Positions 50,270 through 58,950 of a stretch of 64,000 bases of DNA are shown here, piece after piece; position 1 is the first letter of the stretch; each line of letters begins with the position of its first letter. Location: the NCBI GenBank assembly GCA_016793165.1, contig JAEULA010000091.1, forward strand, positions 1-64,000, written 5' to 3'. Position numbers and translations under genes: made by a program. The DNA comes from Alphaproteobacteria bacterium. Its GTDB lineage: Bacteria; Pseudomonadota; Alphaproteobacteria; CACIAM-22H2. The notes under the pieces were generated by a model. It did no database searches, was not told where the DNA came from, and saw only the letters and a program-made list of their open reading frames with translations.

Positions 50270-51184
50270 TCAGGAGAACATCAGGGAGGACAGTCGGCGG
50301 CGGCCGCTCACGGTCAGGGGATGCGTGGGCCCGAGGGCCTCCCAGAACTTGATCAGCTGCTTGCGTGCCGCGTCCTCGTTCCACTTGCGGTCGCGCTTGA
50401 AGATCTCGAGCAGCTGCTCGGTCGCGGCTTCCTGCTGGCCGCCCGCGAACAGCGCGACGGCCAGGTCGAGCCTCGACTGGTGATCCTTCGGGTCATGCGC
50501 GACCTTCTCCAGCAGTTGCGCGATCTCGCTGTCGTCGGCGGGCGCCTGCGCGGCGAGCTCGAGCTGTGCCAGCACCTGCTGCACCTCGGCGCTCTTCTTG
50601 GCGTCGGCCGGAAGCCCTTCGATCAGCGCCTTTGCCTCGTCGACGTCGCCGGCGGCGATGTAGCACCTGGCGAGGCCGGTCGCGGCGCCGACATTGGCCG
50701 GCTCGCGCGCAAGGATCTGGCCGTAGATCTCGCCGGCCGTGCCGGCATCGCCCTGCTCGAGCGCGGCGTTGGCCTGTTCGAGCGCCTGCTGGATCGGCGA
50801 CGGACCGGCGGCCGCGCCGCCGAGGCGCTTCACGAACTGCTTGATCTGGCTTTCCGGCAGCGCGCCGACGAACGCATCGACCGGACGGCCGCCCTTGAAG
50901 GCGTACACCGCCGGGATCGACTGCACGCGCAGCTGCTGGGCGAAGTAGGGATGCTCGTCGGTGTTGATCTTGACGAGCTTCACGGCGCCGTTGGCTTCCT
51001 TGACGACCTTCTCGAGCAGCGGCCCGAGCTGCTTGCAGGGCCCGCACCATGGCGCCCAGAAGTCGACGATCACCGGCGTGGTCTGCGAGGCGACGAGCAC
51101 GTCCTGCTCGAAGCTTTCGTCGGTGGCGTCCTTGATGACGTCGGCCGGAGCGCCGCCGGTGCGGGCGCCGATGAGCTGTTCCAT
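50270..51184 (-). CDS. Thioredoxin-TPR protein (CnoX/YbbN-like)
   Basis: A 304-residue chaperone-type thioredoxin. VIVDFWAPWCGPCKQLGPLL carries an intact CGPC redox site, unlike E. coli CnoX, which lacks one Cys. VKINTDEHPYFAQQLRVQSI and AVYAFKGGRPVDAFVG complete the thioredoxin fold (residues about 15-125). The rest is helical, with TPR-like repeats: ALEQGDAGTAGEIYGQILAR and ARCYIAAGDVDEAKALIEGL. Members protect proteins from oxidative damage and hand them to GroEL. The ATG at 51182-51184 gives MEQLIG; longer frames have no similarity. Confidence 0.92.
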   Translation of the reverse strand: MEQLIGARTGGAPADVIKDATDESFEQDVLVASQTTPVIVDFWAPWCGPCKQLGPLLEKVVKEANGAVKLVKINTDEHPYFAQQLRVQSIPAVYAFKGGRPVDAFVGALPESQIKQFVKRLGGAAAGPSPIQQALEQANAALEQGDAGTAGEIYGQILAREPANVGAATGLARCYIAAGDVDEAKALIEGLPADAKKSAEVQQVLAQLELAAQAPADDSEIAQLLEKVAHDPKDHQSRLDLAVALFAGGQQEAATEQLLEIFKRDRKWNEDAARKQLIKFWEALGPTHPLTVSGRRRLSSLMFS

Positions 51185-51337
51185 GATGAGACGGGCCTCG
51201 TCCTTCGATTGAGCCGGCCGGTCGGGAGCATCTGCGCCATGCAGGCCCCCCTTCCGACGACGCGGACCGGCTGGAGATGCCCTTAAATGGAAGGTTTGAC
51301 GTCGCCTGACAACCCCGGTGAGGGGATCTTGGATGGC

Positions 51338-51365
51338 TTGCAATCCGACGGGCCGTGGCTATTAT
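51338..51365 (+). promoter_or_regulatory. Candidate sigma-70 promoter of tRNA-Gly
   Basis: TTGCAA (51338-51343) and TATTAT (51360-51365) are separated by 16 bases and lie about 50 bases before the tRNA. This is one of the few AT-rich patches in the region and fits a housekeeping promoter. Confidence 0.55.
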
Positions 51366-51417
51366 CCGCCGCCGTTTCGGGGCGGGAGACCTTCCCCCCG
51401 AAGCGAAGGAATGGCGC

Positions 51418-51492
51418 GCGGGAGTAGCTCAGCGGTAGAGCATCACGTTGCCAACGTGAGGGTCGAGGGTTCGATCCCCTTCTCCCGCTCCA
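51418..51492 (+). tRNA. tRNA-Gly (anticodon GCC)
   Basis: A complete cloverleaf of 75 bases including an encoded CCA end. The acceptor stem GCGGGAG pairs with CTCCCGC, the D-arm is GCTC-AGCGGTA-GAGC, the anticodon arm is TCACG-TTGCCAA-CGTGA with anticodon GCC at 51450-51452, and the T-arm has GAGGG-TTCGATC-CCCTT. The discriminator base is T. A candidate promoter lies upstream. Downstream, 51493-51674 shows no gene and no sign of an integrated element. Confidence 0.97.
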
Positions 51493-51674
51493 TTCCACCC
51501 CGCGGCCGGGCGGTCGCCGGCCCGACGACAGGCTCGACGATCCCCGTCCCCCCGCGCGTGTTCCGGTGCGCGCGGAACCGCTTTTCCAGTCTTATTGTCA
51601 CGGCCGCCGCGCAGGGGATTTCCCACGATGCGCGGGATGGGCGATCATGGCGTGCCTGATTCGCGAGGTCCCCG

Positions 51675-52106
51675 ATGTCCGTGCTGTTCGGTCGCCGTTC
51701 CCTGTTCGGTCTGGTCGTACTACTTGCTGGCGCCGCGCTCGCCGGCTGCGACACGGGGCGTAATGATTCCAAGCCGATGGCGGCGACGGTCGAGCGGCAC
51801 TCGATCTTCTTCGCGCCGGACTCAGCCGATCTCGATCAGGTGGCGAAGGATCTGGTCGCGCGGCTGGCGATGGAGATGAAGGCGAGCCCCGCGCGCGAGA
51901 TCATGCTCGAGTCTTTCGCGAACCGCACCGATGCGGGTACCGAGAACCGGCCTCTCGCGCAGCGCCGCGCCGACGCCGTCCGCCGCGCGCTCGAGGGGCA
52001 GGGCATCGATCCGAAGACGGTCAGCGCCGTCGTCGTCGGCCAAACGGACCGCATCGGCCCCTCGGCGCTCGAGGGCCGGCGCGTCGACATCACGATCAGG
52101 CGCTGA
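51675..52106 (+). CDS. OmpA-like lipoprotein
   Basis: A 143-residue outer-membrane-directed lipoprotein. The signal peptide ends with the lipobox LAGC (Cys about residue 25). A short linker leads into an OmpA-like peptidoglycan-binding domain: ERHSIFFAPDSADLDQVAKD, then MLESFANRTDAGTENRPLAQ, RRADAVRRALEGQGIDPKTV and VVVGQTD. The N-x2-L-x2-R-R-A pattern of the diaminopimelate-binding loop is present. It probably tethers the outer membrane to the cell wall. Monocistronic; it converges with the FkbM gene. Confidence 0.88.
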   Translation: MSVLFGRRSLFGLVVLLAGAALAGCDTGRNDSKPMAATVERHSIFFAPDSADLDQVAKDLVARLAMEMKASPAREIMLESFANRTDAGTENRPLAQRRADAVRRALEGQGIDPKTVSAVVVGQTDRIGPSALEGRRVDITIRR

Positions 52107-52136
52107 GGCGGACGCGGTCGGGCGGCCGCCGCGACG

Positions 52137-53048
52137 TCACGGCGTCGCGAGGAAGACCTGGCCCTTCGGGATCTCGCCGACGACCTCGCGGCGCGGTCCG
52201 AATTCGATCGCGTGCACGGTGTAGCCGTAGCCCTTGAAGAACCGCACTGCGTCCATGAGCTCGAGGTCCTGGCGATGCCAGTAGCTCGGCTCGTAGAGGA
52301 AGAAGATCTTCGGCCGGTCGCGCTCGATCAGGCCGCGCATGCCCTGCAGCGCATTGTACTCCTCGCCCTGCGCGAGCAGCTTGATGAGGTCGACCCGCGG
52401 CAGCGGATTGTCCTTGAGCCATTCGTCGAGCGCGAAGACCTGCATCTGGACCGACGGCGTGTCCTTGCCGACGTTCTCTGCGACCAGGCTCGCATTGGCG
52501 AAATTGCCGATCGAATCGTCGTGCAGGTAGAACGTCCGCAGCTCGGTCTTGGCCGAGATCGCCGCCTCGACGGTCGTCACCCAGTCGATGCCGTTGAGCG
52601 CCATGTTCTGGCGCAGCCGGCCCATCGGATGGGGGTCGGGCTCGAACACGACCACGCGCCCGGTCGGCCCGACGCGGTTCGCCATGATCACGGAATGCAT
52701 GCCGACATTGGCGCCGACGTCGATCGCCACCTGCCCCGGGCGCAGCATCCGGTTGATGAGCTTCGAAACCTCCGGGCGGAAGGCGCCGTAGAAGAAGATG
52801 TACCATTCCAGGAACGACTTGGTGTCGCAGTGGAACAGCAGGCCGTCGTCGTAGTTGACGACCGTCTTGACCGGCCGGTCGTTGCCCGGCGGGTAGAGCT
52901 TGCGCACGAGCCGGTCCGTTCCCTTGGGATGGAAGCGGCGCGTCAGCTGCGAGAGCCAATGCACCCATTCCGGGGCTTGGGGCGGGGCGGCTTCGACCAA
53001 GGAGGCACGGGACATCGGGCGGCGCAGCTCGGTTACAATTGATGACAT
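52137..53048 (-). CDS. FkbM family methyltransferase
   Basis: A 303-residue SAM-dependent methyltransferase. Motif I is VAIDVGANVGMHSVIMANRV (about residues 117-136), the acidic strand GRVVVFEPDPHPMGRLRQNM follows, and VDLIKLLAQGEEYNALQGMR contains the family's second motif. FkbM proteins O-methylate polyketides, sugars or glycans. The ATG at 53046-53048 was chosen (MSSIVTEL); one eleven codons downstream is possible. It is divergent from the glutamate dehydrogenase gene across 252 bases. No sugar genes adjoin it, so the substrate is unknown. Confidence 0.88.
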   Translation of the reverse strand: MSSIVTELRRPMSRASLVEAAPPQAPEWVHWLSQLTRRFHPKGTDRLVRKLYPPGNDRPVKTVVNYDDGLLFHCDTKSFLEWYIFFYGAFRPEVSKLINRMLRPGQVAIDVGANVGMHSVIMANRVGPTGRVVVFEPDPHPMGRLRQNMALNGIDWVTTVEAAISAKTELRTFYLHDDSIGNFANASLVAENVGKDTPSVQMQVFALDEWLKDNPLPRVDLIKLLAQGEEYNALQGMRGLIERDRPKIFFLYEPSYWHRQDLELMDAVRFFKGYGYTVHAIEFGPRREVVGEIPKGQVFLATP

Positions 53049-53242
53049 CGAAAGCCCTGGTATCGATGGGGGGTCAATGCTGTCAACAACGCGTGTGGGG
53101 TCGGAACCCTTCCAAAGGATCGGGAACAATCCTGCCGTGTGACCATCCCGGGGCGGCACGCCGAGCCTGCACCGCGGTCCGCAACCGGCCGGGACGGCTG
53201 CGGTCGCCCTGGTAGCAGCCAAGACCTTGAAGCGCCGCCTTA

Positions 53243-53271
53243 TTGGCACGTTAACCAACGGTGGCTAGCTT
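53243..53271 (+). promoter_or_regulatory. Candidate promoter of the glutamate dehydrogenase gene
   Basis: TTGGCA (53243-53248) and TAGCTT (53266-53271) are spaced by 17 bases, with the ATG 30 bases downstream of the -10. The spacer contains a small inverted repeat, CGTT-AACC-AACG, that could bind a regulator. The rest of 53049-53300 has no gene. Confidence 0.4.
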
Positions 53272-53300
53272 GGGTTGCAAGACTGTCACCCCCCGAGGAT

Positions 53301-56300
53301 ATGCCCATGCTCGCTCCAGACGACGCACGCCGCCGGGATCGCATCGCCGCGATCGCCCAGCACGCCCGGGCCCGCCTCGGCACCGGAAAGTCGCCGGAGG
53401 CGATCGCGTTCATCGAGACGTTCTTCGCCGGCGTCCCGGTCGACGACCTGATGGAGCGCTCGATCGAGGATCTCTACGGCAGCGCGATGTCGCTGTGGCG
53501 GCTCCTGGCGGGCCACTCCCCCGGCTCCTCGATCGTGCGCGTCTTCAACCCCACGGTCGCGACGCACGGCTGGAGCGCGTCGAACACCGTCGTCGAGATC
53601 GTGAACGACGACATGCCGTTCCTCGTCGATTCCGTCACCGCGGAGCTGAACCACCGCGAGCTCGCAGTGCACGGCGTGATCCATCCCGTGATCCGTCTCA
53701 AGCAGGAAGGCGGCTCCGCGACGATCGATCCGGCGGGCGCGGCGCGCTCGGTGATGCACATCCAGATCGACCGTCAGGGCCAGGAGGCGCTTGCATCGAT
53801 CGAGGCGTCGCTGAAGGGCGTGCTCGAGGACGTGCGCCTCGCGGTGCAGGATTGGCGGAAGATGCTCGCGCGCGTCGACGAGACGCTGAACGAACTCGAC
53901 GGCCGCGCGCCGCCGGTCGATCCGGCCGAGGTCGCCGCGGCGCGCAGCTTCATCACCTGGATCAAGGACGACAACTTCACCTTCCTCGGCTTCCGCGAAT
54001 ACGCGCTGGAAGGCGCCGGCGAGCACGCGCGCGCCAACGTCGTGCCGGGGCGCGGCCTCGGCCTGCTGCGCAACGACGACTATGTGATCTTCGAGGGGCT
54101 GCGCAATCTCGGCGCCCTGCCGCCCGACGTGCAGGCCTTCGTGCGCGGCCAGCGTCTGCTCGACGTCGTGAAGGCGAATCGCCGCTCGACCGTGCATCGA
54201 GCGGTCCATCTGGACGTCATCACGATGAAGACCTTCGACGGCGCCGGCCGCGTCGTCGGCCAGCGCGTCTTCCTCGGCCTCTTCACCTCGGCAGCCTACA
54301 GCCAGGGGCCGCGCGAGATCCCCTATCTCAAGGACAAGGTCGAGCGCGTCATGCAGCGCGCCGGCTTCGCGCGCGCGAGCCACAACGCCAAGGCCCTGCA
54401 GCACATCCTCGATACGTTCCCTCGCGACGAGCTGTTCCAGATCGGCGAGGACGAGCTGTTCGAGACTGCGCTCGGGATCCTCCAGCTGCAGGAGCGCCAG
54501 CGCACCGCGCTGTTCGTGCGCAAGGACCCGTTCGAGCGCTTCGTCTCGATGCTCGTGTTCACGCCGCGCGAGCGCTACGACACCGCGCTGCGTCGCCGCT
54601 TCGAGCAGATCCTCGGCCGCGCCTATGGCGGCGAGATCACGGCCTGGCAGAGCCAGTTCGCCGACGACACCCACCTCATCCGCATCCACTTCCTGATCCG
54701 CACCACGCCCGGCCGGATTCCCGTGGTCGACACCACCGCGCTGGCGGCGGAGATGCGCGAGGCGGCGCGGTCCTATGTCGACCGCCTGCGGGACGCGCTC
54801 GTCGACGCGGAGGGCGAAGAGGGCGGCCTTGCGCTTGCGCGGCGCTATGCCGACGCCTTCCCCGCCGCGTGGCGCGAGCGAATCCCGGCCGAGATCGCCG
54901 TGGCCGACGTCCTGCGCGTCGAGGAGACGCTGGCGGGCGTCTCCGTGCCGACGCTGTCGCTCTATCGCACCGTCGATGCGGCCGCCAACGAGCTCGGCCT
55001 GCGACTCTACGGCAAGGCCGCGCCGGCGCCGCTGTCGGACGTGCTGCCGATGCTCGAGAACATGGGCCTGCGGGTCCTCACCGAGACGCCCTACAAGATC
55101 TCGCCCGCCGGCGCCGACGCCGCGATCTACGTCCAGGACTTCACGCTCGAGGTCCGCGGCCTCGCCAGCATCGACGTGCCGGCGGTCAAGCCGGCGTTCG
55201 AGGAGACCTTCTCGCGCGTATGGAACGGGCTCGCCGAGAGCGACGGCTTCAACCGCCTCGTCCTCCTCGCCGGGCTGCGCGCGCGCGAGGTCGAGGTGCT
55301 GCGCGCCTATGCCAAGTACCTGCGCCAGGCCGCGATCGGATTCAGCCAGGCTTACATGGAGGATGCGCTCGCCGGGAATCCGGCGATCGCGCGGCGGCTC
55401 GTCGACCTCTTCCTGGCGATGCAGGATCCCGCGCAGGCGGGTGCCGATGCCGCGAAGCCGGCCGCGATCGCGGCGGAGATCGAGCACCTGCTGGACGGCG
55501 TGCCGAACGCGGACGCCGACCGCATCCTGCGCCGATTCCTCAATGTCGTGCGCGTCACGCTGCGCACGAACTTCTTCCAGCGCGCCGACGGCAGGCCGAA
55601 GGACTACATCTCGTTCAAGCTCGACAGCCAGAAGCTCGACGACCTGCCGTTGCCGCGGCCCCTGGTCGAGATCTGGGTCTGCAGCCCGCGCGTCGAGGCG
55701 GTGCATCTGCGCGGCGGCCGCGTTGCGCGCGGCGGCATCCGCTGGTCGGACCGTCGCGAGGACTTCCGCACCGAGATCCTCGGCCTGATGAAGGCGCAGA
55801 TGGTCAAGAACGCGGTCATCGTGCCGGTCGGCTCGAAGGGCGGGTTCTTCGTCAAGCGCCCGCCGGCGCCCGAGGCCGGCCGCGAGGCCGCGCTCGCCGA
55901 GGCGATCGCCTGCTACAAGACGATGATGCGGGGCCTGCTGGACCTGACCGACAACATCGCGGTCGACGGCATCAAGGCGCCGGCTGCGGTGCGTCGCCAC
56001 GACCAGGACGATCCCTACCTGGTCGTCGCCGCCGACAAGGGCACGGCGACGTTCTCCGACATCGCCAACGGCGTCAGCCGGGAATACGGGCACTGGCTCG
56101 ACGACGCCTTCGCCTCCGGCGGCTCCGCCGGCTACGATCACAAGGGCATGGGCATCACGGCGCGCGGCGCCTGGGAGGCCGTGAAGCGGCATTTCCGCGA
56201 GCTCGGCACCGACATCCAGGCGAACGACTTCACCTGCGTCGGGGTCGGCGACATGTCGGGCGACGTGTTCGGCAACGGCATGCTGCGCTCGCGCCATACG

Positions 56301-58142
56301 CGGCTCGTCGCGGCCTTCGACCATCGCCACATCTTCCTCGATCCCGATCCCGATCCGGCGGCCGCGTTCGCCGAGCGCGACCGGCTGTTCAAGCTTCCGC
56401 GCTCGTCGTGGGACGACTACGACAAGTCGAAGATCTCGGCGGGCGGCGGCGTGTTCGCGCGCAGCGCGAAGTCGATCCGGCTCAGTCCCGAGGTGAAGCG
56501 GCTGCTCGACCTCGCCGCGGACAGCGTCACCCCCAGCGAGCTGATGCGCGCCATCCTGAAGGCCCGCGTCGACCTGCTGTGGCTCGGCGGCATCGGCACC
56601 TATGTGAAGTCCGGCGCCGAGACCAATCTCGATGCCGGCGACCGTGCAAACGACGCGCAGCGCATCGACGGCCGGGAGATCCGCGCCAAGGTCGTCGGCG
56701 AGGGCGCCAATCTCGGCTGCACGCAGCGCGGCCGCATCGAGTACGCGCAGGCCGGCGCCGAGGGCAAGGGCGGGCGCATCAACACCGACGCGATCGACAA
56801 TTCGGCCGGCGTCGACACGTCCGACCACGAGGTCAACATCAAGATCCTGCTGGGCGACGTGGTCGCGCGCGGCGACATGACGATGAAGCAGCGCGACAAG
56901 CTGCTCGCGGCGATGACCGACGACGTGGCCGCGCACGTGCTGGTCGACAACTACCTGCAGACCCAGGCCCTGACGCTGGCGCAGGCCGACGGCCCCGCCG
57001 GCATCGATTCGGCCATCCGCCTGATGCGCGCGCTCGAGAAGGCCGGGCGGCTCAACCGCGCCATCGAATTCCTGCCGGCGGACGAGGAGCTCGTGAAGCG
57101 CCAGGCCGCGGGCAGGGGCCTGACGCGCCCCGAGCTCGCCGTGCTGCTCGCCTATGCCAAGCTCTGGCTCTACGATCTGCTGCTGCCGTCCGATCTCGCG
57201 GACGATGCGGTGATGCAGGTCGAGCTGGTCGGGTACTTCCCGCCGGCGCTGCAGGAGGGCCATCGCGAGGCCATCCTGCGCCACCGGCTGCGGCGCGAGA
57301 TCGTCTGCACGGTGGTCACCAATGCGGTGATCAACCGCATGGGCCCGTACTTCGTCGTCGAGACGATGGAGCGCACGGGCCGCGGCCCGGCGGACATCGC
57401 GCGGGCGTGGATCGCCGCGCGCGACGCCTTCGACATGCCGGCGATGTGGTCGGCCATCGAGGCGCTCGACAACCGCATCGGCGCCGAGCTGCAGACCGGG
57501 ATGCTGCGCGCGATGGCCCATTCGGGCGAGCGAATCGTGCGCTGGATCCTCGGCCATGCCGGCGACCGCGTCGATGTCGCGGCCAGCGTCTCGACGCTCA
57601 AGGCCGGCGTCAGCGAGCTGATCGCGGCGGCCGAGGATTGGCTCGACGACGACAGCAACGCCGCCGCCGCCGCCCGGCGCCGGGCGCTGACGGGTGCCGG
57701 CGTGCCGACGGATCTCGCCGCGCGCGTCGCTGCGCTCGAGGCCCTGGTCGCCGGCCCCGACATCGTGCGCATCGCCGACGCCACGAAGCAGAACATGCGC
57801 GACGTCGCGCGGGCCTACTTCGCGATCGGCGACCGCCTCGGCTTCGGCTGGCTGCGCGAAGCGGCGGGCCGGGTGCGCGCCGACACGAACTGGCAGCGCC
57901 TGGCGGCCGAGGCCGTCGTCGACGACATGTTCCAGCTGCAGGCCGAGATGACCGGTCGCGCGCTGGCGGCCTCGAAGGGCGCGGCCGACCTGGCGCGCGT
58001 CGCGGCCGAATGGGCGGAGCGCCACAAGATCGCGCTCGCGCGGCTCGACGCGCTGCTCGCCGATCTCAAGGCGGCGCCTTCGACCGACCTCGCGGCCCTC
58101 ACCGTCGTCGGGCGCGAGCTGCGGGCCTTGTCTGCGGGGTGA
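53301..58142 (+). CDS. NAD-specific glutamate dehydrogenase, large (about 180 kDa) class
   Basis: A 1,613-residue enzyme converting glutamate to 2-oxoglutarate and ammonium. The long N-terminal part (residues 1 to about 700) holds regulatory ACT-like regions. The catalytic domain includes GGRVARGGIRWSDRREDFRT, LGLMKAQMVKNAVIVPVGSK, VVAADKGTATFSDIANGVSR, then KGMGITARGAWEAVKRHFRE. FTCVGVGDMSGDVFGNGML is the NAD-binding start. DADFSDHEVNIKI-like SDHEVNIKILLGDV and RPELAVLLAYAKLWLYD follow. Length and order match the GDH-180 class. CGAGGAT precedes the ATG at 53301; the frame is open upstream but without similarity. It is likely the main glutamate-catabolic enzyme. Confidence 0.96.
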   Translation: MPMLAPDDARRRDRIAAIAQHARARLGTGKSPEAIAFIETFFAGVPVDDLMERSIEDLYGSAMSLWRLLAGHSPGSSIVRVFNPTVATHGWSASNTVVEIVNDDMPFLVDSVTAELNHRELAVHGVIHPVIRLKQEGGSATIDPAGAARSVMHIQIDRQGQEALASIEASLKGVLEDVRLAVQDWRKMLARVDETLNELDGRAPPVDPAEVAAARSFITWIKDDNFTFLGFREYALEGAGEHARANVVPGRGLGLLRNDDYVIFEGLRNLGALPPDVQAFVRGQRLLDVVKANRRSTVHRAVHLDVITMKTFDGAGRVVGQRVFLGLFTSAAYSQGPREIPYLKDKVERVMQRAGFARASHNAKALQHILDTFPRDELFQIGEDELFETALGILQLQERQRTALFVRKDPFERFVSMLVFTPRERYDTALRRRFEQILGRAYGGEITAWQSQFADDTHLIRIHFLIRTTPGRIPVVDTTALAAEMREAARSYVDRLRDALVDAEGEEGGLALARRYADAFPAAWRERIPAEIAVADVLRVEETLAGVSVPTLSLYRTVDAAANELGLRLYGKAAPAPLSDVLPMLENMGLRVLTETPYKISPAGADAAIYVQDFTLEVRGLASIDVPAVKPAFEETFSRVWNGLAESDGFNRLVLLAGLRAREVEVLRAYAKYLRQAAIGFSQAYMEDALAGNPAIARRLVDLFLAMQDPAQAGADAAKPAAIAAEIEHLLDGVPNADADRILRRFLNVVRVTLRTNFFQRADGRPKDYISFKLDSQKLDDLPLPRPLVEIWVCSPRVEAVHLRGGRVARGGIRWSDRREDFRTEILGLMKAQMVKNAVIVPVGSKGGFFVKRPPAPEAGREAALAEAIACYKTMMRGLLDLTDNIAVDGIKAPAAVRRHDQDDPYLVVAADKGTATFSDIANGVSREYGHWLDDAFASGGSAGYDHKGMGITARGAWEAVKRHFRELGTDIQANDFTCVGVGDMSGDVFGNGMLRSRHTRLVAAFDHRHIFLDPDPDPAAAFAERDRLFKLPRSSWDDYDKSKISAGGGVFARSAKSIRLSPEVKRLLDLAADSVTPSELMRAILKARVDLLWLGGIGTYVKSGAETNLDAGDRANDAQRIDGREIRAKVVGEGANLGCTQRGRIEYAQAGAEGKGGRINTDAIDNSAGVDTSDHEVNIKILLGDVVARGDMTMKQRDKLLAAMTDDVAAHVLVDNYLQTQALTLAQADGPAGIDSAIRLMRALEKAGRLNRAIEFLPADEELVKRQAAGRGLTRPELAVLLAYAKLWLYDLLLPSDLADDAVMQVELVGYFPPALQEGHREAILRHRLRREIVCTVVTNAVINRMGPYFVVETMERTGRGPADIARAWIAARDAFDMPAMWSAIEALDNRIGAELQTGMLRAMAHSGERIVRWILGHAGDRVDVAASVSTLKAGVSELIAAAEDWLDDDSNAAAAARRRALTGAGVPTDLAARVAALEALVAGPDIVRIADATKQNMRDVARAYFAIGDRLGFGWLREAAGRVRADTNWQRLAAEAVVDDMFQLQAEMTGRALAASKGAADLARVAAEWAERHKIALARLDALLADLKAAPSTDLAALTVVGRELRALSAG

Positions 58143-58474
58143 TCGCGGACTTGAAAACGGCGGCCGGCGCGCCATCTCGAGGGAGTTCCATGAAGAACGC
58201 GATCGCCTCCCTCACGCGCCGTGCGCGCGGCATGAAGCTCGTCGCGGGCAATCGGCCCCCGGCTCGGTAGGCACGCGCCTCCGGGTCCGGGGGCGCCCTT
58301 CATCCTGGAATTCCGGCCACGCGAAACGGACGCGCGCCCTGACGGGCGAAGCCGCGTCCCCCGGCGATGCGCGAGAGCGCGTGCCGCAGCGTGACGGAAC
58401 CGCCGGCGATCCGCCGGCACAACCTGCGACGTCCGCGAACCGGCGTCGCGCACCCACCCGAAGAAGAGAAGACC
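58143..58474. other. 332-base region between glutamate dehydrogenase and rnk
   Basis: No established gene. One small frame at 58190-58270 (26 codons, MKNAIASLTRRARGMKLVAG and six more) has GGGAG five bases before its ATG, is basic and could be a small peptide, but nothing else supports it. A 7-base perfect hairpin GCCGGCG-ATC-CGCCGGC lies at 58402-58418 without a T run; it may end the glutamate dehydrogenase message or belong to the rnk leader. Confidence 0.4.
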
Positions 58475-58885
58475 ATGACCACCCGTACCATCACCCAGGA
58501 TCGCCGTCCGGCGATCACCCTCAGCGATCGCGATCGCGCGCGGCTCACGTCCCTCGCGAATGCGGCGCTGGCGCGCCTGCCGGACGAGGCGGAGTTCCTG
58601 CTCGACGAGATCGAGCGTGCGCGCATCGTCGGCGCCGACGCGGCGCCCGACGATCTCGTGCGCATGGGATCCGCCGTGACGTTCCGCGTCGATGACGGCG
58701 AGATCCGCCGCGCGACGCTCGTCTATCCCGAGGACGCCGACTTCGCGGCCGGCAGGATCTCCATCCTCACGCCCGTCGGCGCGGCCCTTATCGGCCTGTC
58801 GACCGGCCAGTCGATCGCCTGGACGCGGCGCGACGGCTCGCTGCGGCGGGTCGAGGTCCTCGCGGTCGAGTCGCCGCACGCCTGA
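58475..58885 (+). CDS. rnk: Nucleoside diphosphate kinase regulator Rnk (GreA/GreB C-terminal-like)
   Basis: A 136-residue protein of the Rnk family. The N-terminus has ITLSDRDRARLTSLANAALA and LLDEIERARIV, and the GreA/B-like C-terminal domain has VRMGSAVTFRVDDGEIRRAT, LVYPEDADFAAGRISILTPV and GAALIGLSTGQSIAWTRRDG. Rnk binds RNA polymerase near the secondary channel in other bacteria. GAAGAG precedes the ATG. The length is standard. Confidence 0.9.
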   Translation: MTTRTITQDRRPAITLSDRDRARLTSLANAALARLPDEAEFLLDEIERARIVGADAAPDDLVRMGSAVTFRVDDGEIRRATLVYPEDADFAAGRISILTPVGAALIGLSTGQSIAWTRRDGSLRRVEVLAVESPHA

Positions 58886-58950
58886 GCGGCGCGCGGGGCG
58901 CGATGCATCGTCATCGCGCCCCGATGCGCCGGCGTCGCTATGATCGCGGG

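Noticed and set aside
51493..51674. Integrated element or attachment site at the tRNA-Gly 3' end
   Set aside because: No repeat of the tRNA 3' end and no integrase in the flanking DNA were found.
53286..58175. A 1,629-codon open frame on the minus strand opposite glutamate dehydrogenase
   Set aside because: It is an antisense shadow caused by high GC content; the translation is low-complexity and rich in Arg, Asp and His, while the plus strand encodes all dehydrogenase motifs.
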